Source of the DNA: JAWLBR01 sp041687495
GTDB taxonomy: Bacteria > Bacillota > Limnochordia > DTU087 > JAAYGB01
Length of the DNA: 36,058 nucleotides
Assembly (NCBI GenBank): GCA_041687495.1
Contig: JAWLBR010000022.1
Coordinates: forward strand, 1-36,058
Reading direction: 5' to 3'
In this document: positions 15,441 through 25,100 of the stretch, piece by piece
How the letters are laid out: every line of letters starts with the position of its first letter
Numbering within the stretch: position 1 is the first letter of the stretch
Made by a program: the position numbers and the translations under genes
The notes under the pieces: model-generated
What the model saw: only the letters and a program-made list of their open reading frames with translations
What the model was told of the DNA's origin: nothing
Database searches by the model: none

Positions 15441-15454
15441 TTTTGTTAACAAAA
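15441..15454. promoter_or_regulatory. Perfect 14-bp palindrome, candidate operator
   Basis: TTTTGTTAACAAAA is a complete palindrome in the spacer between the minus-strand oxidoreductase and the plus-strand transporter. The symmetry and location suggest a binding site for a dimeric repressor. No matching copy was noticed elsewhere in the window. Confidence 0.4.
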
Positions 15455-15553
15455 AGGTATCAGCCTACTGGATATCATATGACTAGACAGTAACCCTCCT
15501 TCTAGAATGCGGGTTAACTGCTATCGTGTCGCGCCTTCGTGAATTAACCTAGA

Positions 15554-15557
15554 GAGG
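15554..15557 (+). promoter_or_regulatory. Ribosome binding site deciding a GTG start
   Basis: GAGG lies 9 nt before GTG 15567 but only 3 nt before TTG 15561, so GTG is preferred. Confidence 0.4.
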
Positions 15558-15566
15558 AATTTGCCA

Positions 15567-16484
15567 GTGAACGCTGCTACTGCTATCATTCGAGTCATGC
15601 TTCCAGTAATACTAGGATTCATCATGCGGACGTGGGGTTCTTTTGGTGCCAAGGAAGAGTCCGCTCTGCGCCACTTTGTGGTGAAGTTCAGTCTCCCCCT
15701 TATGATCTTCCATTCGATATACACCGCAAACCTGGCAGAATTCCCCCAAATGATTGCCATGAGTCTTGCTTTTGCTGTGATGACAGTGGCTCTAGCAGGC
15801 GCGGGACTATTGATTGGACGCTGGCTGCCGTATGGCGCAGAACGCAAACGAGCCGTTATCTGCGCCATCGCTTTTGGCAACTACGGCTGGATCGGCTGGG
15901 CTGTGGCTGAGAGTTTCTTGGGCCCGGTGGGACTGAGCAGAGCCATTTTCTTCACGCTTTTCTGGTGGCCGGTTTTCTATGTGGTGGGAGCTTTCATTGG
16001 CACAGATGGCGACCTTCGCTCTATTTCCAAAGAGATGGGGCATAGAATTGCAGCCGCGGTCATACCAACTTTCGTCGCCGTCGGGGCCGGCCTTGCCGCG
16101 AACGCCAGCAGCTTGACACTTCCAAGCGTGCTCTTTCAGACAGTGACCGATTTCAGCAATATGACCGTTCCATTGATACTCTTTTCCGTGGGGCTACAGC
16201 TGCGGCTAGATCGGTTGGGGGCTCTCTACCGAATTGGCATTGCAGTGTCATTAACTCGGTTCTTCCTTGGCCTGGGAGTTGGTTGGATAATCACTGCTAT
16301 TGTCAAATTGGATCCAACGAGTGCAGCCGTAGTCCGGGTCGAGAGCGTTATGCCGGTGGCTACAGTAATCCCCGTTCTTTACGACTACTTCGAGATCGAC
16401 CAAGACACCGTTACAGCCAGCATCGTAATCTCCACTATCCTCACTATGGTGCTGCTTCCCATCTGGGCGAAAGTGTTGCTGTAG
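15567..16484 (+). CDS. AEC (auxin efflux carrier) family transporter
   Basis: 305 residues, about ten membrane segments in two halves, the normal size for the family (PF03547). Recognisable blocks are VMLPVILGFIMRTWG at the N-terminus, LRHFVVKFSLPLMIFHSI, the AFGNYGWIGWAVAES helix break in the first half, and VESVMPVATVIPVLYDYFEI with TILTMVLLPIWAKVLL at the end. AEC proteins carry organic anions or similar small solutes across the inner membrane. It has its own terminator. The substrate is unknown; the divergent oxidoreductase gene suggests a link to sugar or sugar-acid metabolism, which is inference. Confidence 0.88.
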   Translation: MNAATAIIRVMLPVILGFIMRTWGSFGAKEESALRHFVVKFSLPLMIFHSIYTANLAEFPQMIAMSLAFAVMTVALAGAGLLIGRWLPYGAERKRAVICAIAFGNYGWIGWAVAESFLGPVGLSRAIFFTLFWWPVFYVVGAFIGTDGDLRSISKEMGHRIAAAVIPTFVAVGAGLAANASSLTLPSVLFQTVTDFSNMTVPLILFSVGLQLRLDRLGALYRIGIAVSLTRFFLGLGVGWIITAIVKLDPTSAAVVRVESVMPVATVIPVLYDYFEIDQDTVTASIVISTILTMVLLPIWAKVLL

Positions 16485-16510
16485 ACGGCTCTACCTATCC
16501 AGAATACCCG

Positions 16511-16542
16511 AAATAAGGCTCCGTTGCTGCGGGGCCTTATTT
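16511..16542 (+). terminator. Terminator after the AEC transporter
   Basis: AAATAAGGCTCC pairs with GGGGCCTTATTT around an 8-nt loop. The T-rich stretch is part of the stem itself. Confidence 0.7.
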
Positions 16543-16635
16543 ACATCTACCAGCGGTTACCTCCGCGCAGGAAGGCTGCGGTTCACGGTCAAAGAGCCGG
16601 AAGGAGATTGCGCCAGCAGGAGGAAGAGATAACCG

Positions 16636-16649
16636 TAATACCACTATTA
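16636..16649. promoter_or_regulatory. Small inverted repeat upstream of the kinase/mannosidase operon
   Basis: TAATA-CCAC-TATTA lies about 50 bases before the first gene of the operon. It could be an operator, but the arms are only 5 bp and AT-only, so chance is a real alternative. Confidence 0.25.
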
Positions 16650-16697
16650 GGTAACTGATAATGTAGCTATGCCAGCACGGCGAGGGAGGCAAGATAT

Positions 16698-17678
16698 GTG
16701 GCCATCTTTGGTATCGACATAGGCGGAACCAAAACAGCAATCACCGTAGCCGACACCCAGGGCCGAATAATTGACAAGATCCGCTTCGCAACGAAAGCAG
16801 AGAGGGGTAGTGGGTATACCCTCGAGCAAATATATCGGGCGATACATAAGCTTAGTGCGGCGGACTCCAGCCGCCTAGAACAGCCTGTATTTGGAGTATC
16901 CTGCGGTGGGCCCTTGGATAGTCAGGCGGGAGTCGTGCTTTCGCCACCTAATCTTCCCGGGTGGGATGAAATTCCGATCACGGGTTTGCTTACGGATCAC
17001 TTTGGCGGAAAGGCATTCTTGATGAACGACGCCAATGCCTGTGCGCTTGCTGAGTGGCAGTTCGGAGCCGCCAGGGGCTGCCAGAATGCGATTTTCCTCA
17101 CCTTTGGAACCGGAATGGGCGCCGGGCTAATCCTAGATGGGCGCCTTTACAGTGGCACCAACGATTTGGCCGGTGAAGTTGGGCACCTTCGACTGGCTGA
17201 ATCCGGACCCGTGGGTTATGGTAAGGCCGGCTCTTTTGAGGGATTTTGCAGTGGAGGCGGAATCAAGCACTTGGCTCAGCAGATGATTCAGGCCGCTTGG
17301 GTGCGGGGAGAGAGCGTTCAATTCTGTGGTACTTCCGATGATCTCGAAACCATCGACGCCAAGCAGGTGGCCACTGCGGCTGCGGCAGGAGATGCCCACG
17401 CCATCGACATCATAGAGGTGTCAGCCAGGTATCTGGGAAGAGGATTGGCGCTGTTGGTAGACATGCTGAATCCCCAGGTCATTGTCATCGGCAGCATCTA
17501 CGCACGGTGTGAGTCGTTGTTTCGTCCTGTTGCCATGCGGGAGTTGGAGCGGGAGTGTCTACCTGGAGCTTTGGCCCGATGCCGAGTGGTCCCCGCTGCT
17601 TTGGGAGAAGAGATCGGAGACTATGGGGCACTGGCCACTGCATTTTACGGACTAAGCCAGAAGCAGATGCGAAGCTAG
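16698..17678 (+). CDS. ROK family sugar kinase
   Basis: 326 residues. The ATP-binding start is FGIDIGGTKTAITVAD, the catalytic Asp is in MNDANACALAEW (near residue 113), and the phosphate-2 loop is FGTGMGAGLILDGRLYSG (136-153), followed by AGEVGHLRL. ROK kinases phosphorylate hexoses such as glucose, mannose or N-acetylmannosamine with ATP in the cytoplasm. The usual CxCGxxGCxE zinc-site motif is replaced here by GYGKAGSFEGFCSGG. No N-terminal DNA-binding domain is present, so it is an enzyme and not an Xyl/NagC-type repressor. GTG is preceded at 8 nt by GAGGGAGG. It is the first gene of the mannosidase operon. Confidence 0.92.
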   Translation: MAIFGIDIGGTKTAITVADTQGRIIDKIRFATKAERGSGYTLEQIYRAIHKLSAADSSRLEQPVFGVSCGGPLDSQAGVVLSPPNLPGWDEIPITGLLTDHFGGKAFLMNDANACALAEWQFGAARGCQNAIFLTFGTGMGAGLILDGRLYSGTNDLAGEVGHLRLAESGPVGYGKAGSFEGFCSGGGIKHLAQQMIQAAWVRGESVQFCGTSDDLETIDAKQVATAAAAGDAHAIDIIEVSARYLGRGLALLVDMLNPQVIVIGSIYARCESLFRPVAMRELERECLPGALARCRVVPAALGEEIGDYGALATAFYGLSQKQMRS

Positions 17679-17727
17679 AAGAAGCCCCCGCGAGAAGACC
17701 ACAAATACGAAAGAGGAGGCAGCAGCT

Positions 17728-18315
17728 ATGTCAGCAGAAAGGAGTTCATGGACTAACCGGCCGTATTTAGACGGAGTTATCCAATCGGTGATCGATTTCC
17801 CCTTGGCGGACATTGACCGAGCATTAGATGCATTGTGGAAAGCCTATCAGGAACGGCGGCAAGTCTTTACCTGCGGCAATGGAGGCAGTGCCGCAACGGC
17901 TATTCACTTTGCCGGAGACCTGAACAAGACGACTATTACCGATTTCTCCGCTCCGAGATTCAAGGCCAGGTCCCTGGCGGAAAATATATCCCAGGTGACG
18001 GCGTGGGGTAACGATACTAGCTATGATGACATCTTCAAGGAACAACTGGTAAACTTCCTGCAGCCTGGAGATGTCGTGTTTTCCGTCAGCGGCAGCGGTA
18101 ACTCGCCCAATGTTCTGCGGGCTGTGGAATATGCGAAAAAACGACAAGCCCTCACCATTGGACTCTGTGGATTTTCTGGAGGGCAGCTGGGTGAGATCAG
18201 CGACATTTCTGTTATCTGCCGTAACGACGATATGCTTCAGGTTGAGGATCTGCACTCCATTGTGTGCCACTACCTGACCTGGGAACTGCGGGCAAGAATC
18301 AAGGACAACCGATAA
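17728..18315 (+). CDS. SIS-domain phosphosugar isomerase, GmhA/DiaA-like
   Basis: 195 residues, single SIS domain. The phosphate-binding loops are CGNGGSAATAIHFAGDL (residues 49-65) and SVSGSGNSPNVL (119-130), as in sedoheptulose-7-phosphate isomerase GmhA. The C-terminal QVEDLHSIVCHYL helix (171-183) has the family's Glu and His pair. It would interconvert an aldose and a ketose phosphate. No heptose genes (hldE, gmhB) are nearby; being between two sugar kinases and beside a mannosidase suggests a catabolic isomerase, possibly for mannose-6-phosphate. ATG follows GAGGAGG by 8 nt. Fold is sure, substrate open. Confidence 0.88.
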   Translation: MSAERSSWTNRPYLDGVIQSVIDFPLADIDRALDALWKAYQERRQVFTCGNGGSAATAIHFAGDLNKTTITDFSAPRFKARSLAENISQVTAWGNDTSYDDIFKEQLVNFLQPGDVVFSVSGSGNSPNVLRAVEYAKKRQALTIGLCGFSGGQLGEISDISVICRNDDMLQVEDLHSIVCHYLTWELRARIKDNR

Positions 18316-18332
18316 TTTGAGGAGACCAAACT

Positions 18333-19607
18333 ATGCTAGGTGTTATTGCCGACGATCTGACCGGAGCCAATGACGTAGGGGCCATGTTGCACCGGGCGGG
18401 GCTAACGGTCTGCGTCCTTGCCTATGGGGCTAAGTTAGAAGAAACTCCTTTATGTGATGCTCTGGTGCTTGATACCAACAGCCGCTTGCTTACACCCCAG
18501 CAAGCCTACCAGCGGGTAAGACAGGCAGCGCAGACTTTGGCGCAACTGGGATGTAAGCGTTTTTATAAAAAGCTGTGTTCGGTATTTCGGGGAAACATCG
18601 GGGCAGAGCTCGATGCACTGGCAGACTTTCTAGAGGAACATTCTATTCCCGTGGTAGCAGCGTTCCCCGAAAACGGACGGGTAACAAGGAATGCTGTCCA
18701 TTATGTTCACGGCAAAAAATTGGAGGACTCTGAGTTTCGTCACGACCCCATTCATCCGATGACAGAGTCGAATTTGGTTGATATCCTACGGAAACAGACT
18801 GAGCGAAGGGTGTGTCATATCGGCTGGAAAGCGGTGCAGGCCGGTACCAAATCCTGCCATGAGGCTATGTCGGCCTCGAGCGGGCCGGGCGGTACCTATT
18901 TCCTTTTTGATGCCGTTGAATCAAAGGACCTGCAGGTAATCGCCCAAACAGTGGCGGACAGACCCGTTATAGGCGCCAGTTCGGCTCTAGCCGAATATGT
19001 TGGCCGTTTCGTGGATCGTCGCGCACCCCGGCCCGCATTAACTTTACCGCTGGCAGCAGGCGCCGGGGGGGTACTGAGCGTTTGCGGCAGCGTTACCCCT
19101 CAAACGCAGGCTCAGATAGCCTGGGCTCGGACACAGGGAGTTCTCGGCTTAGAACTAGAGAGTGTCGCCTTGTTATCGGCCGCTGGATCTGAAAGGGTAC
19201 AAGAAAAGATACTGCCACTAATCGACCAAATCAGAAGAGGCCAACCAGCCATCATCCACCCCAGTTTTAACGTCGGGGAGACACAGCAAGCAGGCGAGCG
19301 GTTGGGACTAACGCGAACCTCTGTTGGTCAGCAAATATCCAGAGTGCTGGGAGAGCTAACAGCAGCGATCACCGAGGCTGGACAGCCGACTGGACTGATC
19401 ATTTCGGGAGGCGAGACCGCCACTCAGGTGTTTGAACACCTAGACATCCCAGGTAATCTCATCACAGGAGAGGTTGAACCAGGCATTCCATCTGGGGTGT
19501 CTTTGGGACGCAGGCAATTGGCAACGATTCTCAAACCGGGGGGATTTGGCAGCCCAGAGTTCTTGCTAAAGAGCATCAAGCACATCCAGAATCTACAGCA
19601 ACCTTAA
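18333..19607 (+). CDS. Four-carbon acid sugar kinase family protein (DUF1537/OtnK type)
   Basis: 424 residues, normal for the family. The N-terminal domain starts LGVIADDLTGANDVGAML, the family hallmark, and has FYKKLCSVFRGNIGAELDAL near residue 80 and AAFPENGRVTRNAVHYVHGK near 110. The C-terminal nucleotide-binding domain has SGGETATQVFEHLDI and EVEPGIPSGVSLG. Characterised members phosphorylate acid sugars such as threonate, erythronate or 3-oxo-tetronate with ATP. None of the usual partner genes (PdxA2-like dehydrogenase, OtnC aldolase, OtnI isomerase) is adjacent; its neighbours are a SIS isomerase and a mannosidase, so its substrate may differ. GAGGAG lies 8 nt before the ATG. Confidence 0.9.
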   Translation: MLGVIADDLTGANDVGAMLHRAGLTVCVLAYGAKLEETPLCDALVLDTNSRLLTPQQAYQRVRQAAQTLAQLGCKRFYKKLCSVFRGNIGAELDALADFLEEHSIPVVAAFPENGRVTRNAVHYVHGKKLEDSEFRHDPIHPMTESNLVDILRKQTERRVCHIGWKAVQAGTKSCHEAMSASSGPGGTYFLFDAVESKDLQVIAQTVADRPVIGASSALAEYVGRFVDRRAPRPALTLPLAAGAGGVLSVCGSVTPQTQAQIAWARTQGVLGLELESVALLSAAGSERVQEKILPLIDQIRRGQPAIIHPSFNVGETQQAGERLGLTRTSVGQQISRVLGELTAAITEAGQPTGLIISGGETATQVFEHLDIPGNLITGEVEPGIPSGVSLGRRQLATILKPGGFGSPEFLLKSIKHIQNLQQP

Positions 19608-19628
19608 TGCCCAATGGGAGGGAGTCAC

Positions 19629-22061
19629 ATGCAAAAGCAGATTTTCGCTGTTGGTAATGCCCACCTAGATCCAGTATGGTTGTGGCCGTGGGGAGAAGGA
19701 CTGCAGGCCGCTCGGGCGACATTCCGTTCGGCTCTGGATCGTATCGCCGAGCACGACGAGTTCGTCTTTACCTGCGCCGGAGCTGGGATCTATCAATGGA
19801 TTGAAAAGACCGATCCGCAGTTGTTTAGAGATATCCAGACTGCGGTGGCTGAGGAACGCTGGTATCTGATCGGGGGGTGGTGGTTGCAGCCAGACTGCAA
19901 CATTCCCGGAGGGGAGGGCTTTGTCCGACATAGTCTGTACGGGCAAAGATACCTGCTTGAGAAGTTTGGACGAATTGCCACTATCGGATACAATGTGGAC
20001 AGTTTCGGTCACGCCTGGACCTTACCGCAGATCCTGGTCAAAAGCGGAATGGACAGTTACGTCTTTATGCGCCCAGGACCCCACGAGAATCCAGAGATTC
20101 CCGGGCGCCTATTCACTTGGCAGGGGCCTGATGGCAGCGCGGTCACGGCATTCCAGATTCCGTATCAGTATAACCTGGAGGGCGAAATTCTCCACCAGCG
20201 CTTTACCGAAATTGCTGAGGAATGCACCGAGACACAACCGATGATGCTCTTCTATGGCGTTGGTAATCACGGTGGGGGCCCCACCAAAGCAAGCATTTCT
20301 TTCCTCGACGAAAAGCGAGGGGAGGAAGAACCCGCGGTGCACTTTGCAACTCCTCGCCAGTACTTTGATGCGGTGCGAGATATGGAGATTACACCTTCAG
20401 TATACAAAAACGAACTGCAGCATCACGCCAGTGGGTGCTATGCGGCCCACTCCAAGATCAAGCGGGATAACCGCAAAGCTGAAACTGCCCTGGAGTCGGC
20501 GGAAAAGTGGGCGACAATTGCCGCTCATACAGCTGGAACTGCCTACCCAGGGGCAGAGATAGCCAAGGGATGGCAAGCGGTTTTGTTCAACCACTTCCAC
20601 GACATCTTGGCCGGTACATCCATTGCCTCAGCTTACGCACAGGCGGCTAATCTGCATGGTTATGCCCTGCAGATTGCGGATGAGGTAGGGGAGTTTTCCC
20701 GGCAGGCAATTGCTTCCCAAGTGGACACCACCGGACAGGACGGAGTGCCTCTTATCGTCTGGAATCCTACAGCATGGCCCAGGCGGGAACTGGTGCACAC
20801 CGAACTACAGTGGAAAGGCGATGCCCCAGAGATAATTGACTCCACAGGGCAGCTTGTCTTATCTCAGTCAATGCCCCCCGAGGCCGCCGTCAAACCAGGT
20901 GGTAGAGTAGGAGTGACCTTTACTGCGGACGTGCCCGCTTTGGGCTATAGGGTATATTGGGCGGTCCGGCCGAAGCAAGAGAGCCCAGCGCCGGCCGCCC
21001 TGCCACAGCTTCGTGTCTGGGAAACGGGAATGGAAAACGAGTTTCTCAAAGTAGAGTTTGATGCACGAAGCGGCGCCCTCATTAGCCTGTTCGACAAGAG
21101 CTCAGGCCGCGAACTGTTGAGCGCTCCAGCTGCAGCTCTGGTCATCCGAGACGACAGCGACACTTGGAGCCACGGCGTATTCTCCTTCCGCGACGAAGTT
21201 GGTAGTTTCGACCAAGCTGAGTTTCGCATCATGGAGTCAGGTCCGGTCAGAGCTCGACTGCGGGTGACCACAAGATATCAGCAATCGTCGTTGCGGCAGG
21301 ACTTCATTTTGGGAGCTGGGCAACGCTATCTAGACTGCCGAGCCGTCATCGACTGGCACGGCAAGCATCAACTGGTCAAACTATCCTGGCCGGTAGATGT
21401 GGCGAATCCTGAAGCCACATATGAGATTCCCTATGGCCATATTCAGCGTCCCTGCGATGGAGAGGAAGAACCAGCTCAACGATGGGTAGACGTCACTGGT
21501 GTCCATCCATCAGATGGTCAGACCTGTGGACTGACGGTAGCTAACGACTGCAAGTACAGCTTTGATATCAAGGACAGCGAGATCCGAATGACGGTCCTGC
21601 GCAGTCCAGGCTATGCCCACCACGTACCTCGGGAATTGGCTCCCGACGACCCGGTGGAATTTATTGACCAAGGTGAACAGGAGTTTGCCTATCGCCTAGC
21701 CGGCCACAGCGGTGGATGGCAATCAGAGGAGTTCTCGGCCCCTGCCTGTGCTGCAGACCTAAACAGTGGGCTGAAGGTAAGGGAGGACTACCGGCATTCT
21801 GGCAGCCTTCCGGTGCAATCCAGCTTTGCATCGGTGTCAGACCCCAGGATCCATCTTACCGTTCTAAAACAAGCGGAAGAGGGTAGGGGACTGGTCGTCA
21901 GAGCCTGGGAGACTAGCGGTCAAGACTTGACCGAACCGGTAGCCATCTCTGCAATGGGTCGAAAATTCACGGCTAAGTTCACCGGCCACACCGTTAAGAC
22001 CTTCCTCGTCACCGAGTCCTCAATAGCAGAAACCGATCTACTGGAACGGGTTCAGGACTAA
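19629..22061 (+). CDS. GH38 alpha-mannosidase
   Basis: 810 residues. The catalytic N-terminal domain has zinc ligands His12 and Asp14 in AHLDPVW, the nucleophile/zinc ligand Asp124 in YNVDSFGH, the ELQHHASGCYAAHS segment near 262-275, and the zinc His in NHFHDILAGTS (321-331). The beta-sandwich region typical of GH38 follows (EFLKVEFDARSGALISLFDK, DWHGKHQLVKL). No signal peptide is seen, so it probably cleaves short alpha-mannosides inside the cell. ATG 19629 is preferred over 19614 because GGGAGGG then becomes a well-placed ribosome binding site. It is the last gene of the operon, with a hairpin about 45 nt downstream. Substrate linkage cannot be told. Confidence 0.94.
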   Translation: MQKQIFAVGNAHLDPVWLWPWGEGLQAARATFRSALDRIAEHDEFVFTCAGAGIYQWIEKTDPQLFRDIQTAVAEERWYLIGGWWLQPDCNIPGGEGFVRHSLYGQRYLLEKFGRIATIGYNVDSFGHAWTLPQILVKSGMDSYVFMRPGPHENPEIPGRLFTWQGPDGSAVTAFQIPYQYNLEGEILHQRFTEIAEECTETQPMMLFYGVGNHGGGPTKASISFLDEKRGEEEPAVHFATPRQYFDAVRDMEITPSVYKNELQHHASGCYAAHSKIKRDNRKAETALESAEKWATIAAHTAGTAYPGAEIAKGWQAVLFNHFHDILAGTSIASAYAQAANLHGYALQIADEVGEFSRQAIASQVDTTGQDGVPLIVWNPTAWPRRELVHTELQWKGDAPEIIDSTGQLVLSQSMPPEAAVKPGGRVGVTFTADVPALGYRVYWAVRPKQESPAPAALPQLRVWETGMENEFLKVEFDARSGALISLFDKSSGRELLSAPAAALVIRDDSDTWSHGVFSFRDEVGSFDQAEFRIMESGPVRARLRVTTRYQQSSLRQDFILGAGQRYLDCRAVIDWHGKHQLVKLSWPVDVANPEATYEIPYGHIQRPCDGEEEPAQRWVDVTGVHPSDGQTCGLTVANDCKYSFDIKDSEIRMTVLRSPGYAHHVPRELAPDDPVEFIDQGEQEFAYRLAGHSGGWQSEEFSAPACAADLNSGLKVREDYRHSGSLPVQSSFASVSDPRIHLTVLKQAEEGRGLVVRAWETSGQDLTEPVAISAMGRKFTAKFTGHTVKTFLVTESSIAETDLLERVQD

Positions 22062-22106
22062 CTTTGAACCAGATAGTCGGACCATGATAACACATGAAAT
22101 ACAAAC

Positions 22107-22130
22107 AAGGCGCCGGAATCCCGGCGCCTT
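22107..22130. terminator. Bidirectional terminator between the mannosidase operon and nifJ
   Basis: AAGGCGCCGG pairs with CCGGCGCCTT (10 bp) around a 4-nt loop. On the minus strand it is followed by TTGTTTGTATTT, a fair U-rich tail for nifJ; on the plus strand the tail is weaker. Confidence 0.75.
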
Positions 22131-22181
22131 ATCTGTATCCTCGAATTTATCCAATGTCAGGGCAGAGCCCCGGCATCTTGC

Positions 22182-25100
22182 TTAGTCTTGGCCTGCCATG
22201 CGCTTGTAGGTTGCCAGCCGATCGCTTGCATCCTTCTCGGCCTTGCCAAACAACCGCTCAGCTTCCTCAGGGAATTGCTGGGTCAAGGTGCGGTAACGCA
22301 CTTCGCCCATGATGAACTCCCGGAAGCTACCGCTAGGCTCTTTAGAATCCAAGCTGAACGGATTCTTGCCATCTTCGACAAGAACTGGGTTGTACCGATA
22401 CAATGGCCAGTATCCAGCTTCTACCGCCTTCTTGCCTTCTTCCACGCTTAGACCCATGTTGATTCCATGGTTAATGCATGGTGCGTAGGCAATGATGAGA
22501 GATGGCCCCTTGTAGTTCTCGGCTTCGATCATCGCTTTGACCAGCTGGTTCCGATTGGCGCCGGCTGATACGGAAGCAACGTAGACATAACCATAGGACA
22601 TTGCCATCAGGCCAAGGTCTTTCTTCTTGGTCTTCTTACCAGATGCAGCAAATCGAGCTACTGATCCAGTTGGGGTAGCCTTGGAAGCTTGACCACCGGT
22701 GTTAGAATAGACCTCGGTGTCCAGAACCAACACATTGACATCTTCTCCGGAGGCTAGGACGTGATCCAGACCGCCGTATCCAATGTCATAGGCCCATCCA
22801 TCGCCACCAACGATCCATACTGACTTCTTAACTAACAGGTCGACGCTGTCCTGCACAGCCTTCAGGCCAGCAGCTGCATCTCCTGAAGCTGACTCAATGG
22901 CAGCAGGGAGGAGAGCCTTGATGGTTGCCGCTGCCTTACGGGAGTTGGCTACATCGTTGGGATCCTCCAGCCAAGTGCCGAAGGCGGCTTTCAGCTCGGC
23001 AGATATCTCAGCGTTGAGCAGAGCTTCCATCCTCGAAGCGAGAGTGGCCCGCTGAGCTTGATTGGCTAGATAAATGCCATAGCCAAACTCGGCGTTATCT
23101 TCAAACAGTGAGTTGCCCCAAGCCGGACCCTCACCATTCTCGTTAACCGTATACGGACAGGTAGGAGCACTACCGCCATAGATGGAAGAGCAACCGGTGG
23201 CGTTGGCGATAATCATCCGGTCGCCAAACAGTTGAGTGGCCAGCTTAATGTATGCCGTCTCACCACAGCCAGCACAAGCGCCAGAGAACTCAAAGAGCGG
23301 TTGTTGGAACTGACTGCCCTTAACGGTAGAGGCGTTGACCTCAACATCAGGCTTCGGCAACCCAACAGCAAACTCCCAGTTGTCGGACTCGACCGTCGCA
23401 TGCGCCTCAAGCGGCTCCATAACCAGGGACTTCTCCTTGGATGGGCAGACCTGTGCACAGTTGCCACAACCGGTACAGTCTAGAGCAGAGACTTGAATCC
23501 GATACTCGTACCCAGCCAGCTCTCGGCCGACTGCCTTCTTCGTGGTGAAGGACTCAGGCGCATCGGCTAGATCTTCGGTCTTTGCCAGGAATGGGCGAAT
23601 GGCTGCGTGAGGGCAGACAAAGGCACACTGGTTACACTGGATACAGTTATCCGTTACCCACACTGGGATGCTAACGGCGACTCCACGCTTCTCATACTTG
23701 GTGGTGCCGGTAGGGAAGGTTCCATCGGCGGTAAATGCGCTGACAGGAAGCTCATCGCCTTTGAGCGCTGCCATTGGCCGCACAATGTCCCGAACGAACT
23801 CGGGCACAACTTCCTCAGCAGTTGCCGCAGCCTCGTCGACGGCATTGGCCCACGACTCTGGATACGCAACTTGTTGAACTTCCTCGACACCACGGTCTAC
23901 GGCGGCGTAGTTCATTTCAACAATCTTGTCGCCCTTGCGGCCGTAAGTCTTCTTAATTGCTTCCTTGATAAAGCGGATGGCGTCGTCAGCAGGGATGACA
24001 TCGGCAATCTTGAAGAATGCCGCCTGCAGGACAGTGTTGATCCTTCCGCCCAAACCGAGTTCAGCTGCAATCTTAACAGCATCAATGTTATAGAAACGCA
24101 GTTTCTTCTCGGCAATGGTCTTCTTCAGCGAAGCCGGTAGCTTCTCTTCCATTTCCTCAAGACTCCAAGGTGAGTTCAGCAGGAAGACGCCACCGGTCTT
24201 AATCCCATCGAGGAGATCATACCGAGTCACGTAAGATGCGTTGTGGCAGGCGACAAAGTCAGCCTGGTCGATTACGTACGGTGACTTAATTGGGCTTGAC
24301 CCAAAGCGCAGATGGGATACAGTGATTCCGCCAGACTTCTTGGAGTCGTAGACGAAGTATCCTTGCGCGTACATATCTGTGTGGTCACCGATGATCTTGA
24401 TGGAGTTCTTGTTGGCACCGACAGTGCCATCTGAACCAAGACCAAAGAACTTCGCCCGGAACAAGCCCTTGGGAGCAGTGTCGATCTTCTCACCAATCGG
24501 CAGCGAAGTGTTGGTTACATCGTCGATGATCCCAACGGTAAAGTGATTCCTCGGAGCAGCAAGGGCTCCGTTGTCGTAGACCGACTTGATCATGGTCGGA
24601 GTGAACTCCTTAGAGCTCAATCCATAGCGGCCGCCAACGACGGTAATGTCGTTCATACCTGCCTCTGCGAGAACAGTGCGAACATCCTCGTACAAAGGCT
24701 CACCGACTGCACCTGGCTCTTTGGTGCGGTCAAGAACACTCAGGCACTTAACCGTCTCAGGCAGAACAGCCAGGAAGTGTTTGGCCGAGAATGGTCGATA
24801 CAAGCGAACCTTGATGACGCCGACCTTTTCGCCTTTGGCGACTAAGTAGTCTACAGTCTCCTCAACTGCATCACAACCAGAGCCCATGAGCACAACGACG
24901 TTCTCTGCATCGGGCGCCCCGTAATAGTCAAACGGCTTGTAGGAACGGCCAGTGATCTTCTCGACCTCAGCCATTGCCTCAGCTACGATATCCGGCACAG
25001 CATCGTAGTATGCATTGCAGGCCTCACGGGCTTGGAAGAAGATGTCAGGGTTTTGAGCAGTACCACGCAGGTGGGGACGCTCTGGATTCATAGCACGACG

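Noticed and set aside
17728..18315. Heptose (LPS core) biosynthesis role for the GmhA-like protein
   Set aside because: No hldE, gmhB or heptosyltransferase is nearby, and the operon is otherwise catabolic; kept only as a remote alternative.
23607..24140. A 177-codon plus-strand frame opposite nifJ
   Set aside because: It is fully inside the antisense of a highly conserved gene and its translation resembles no protein.
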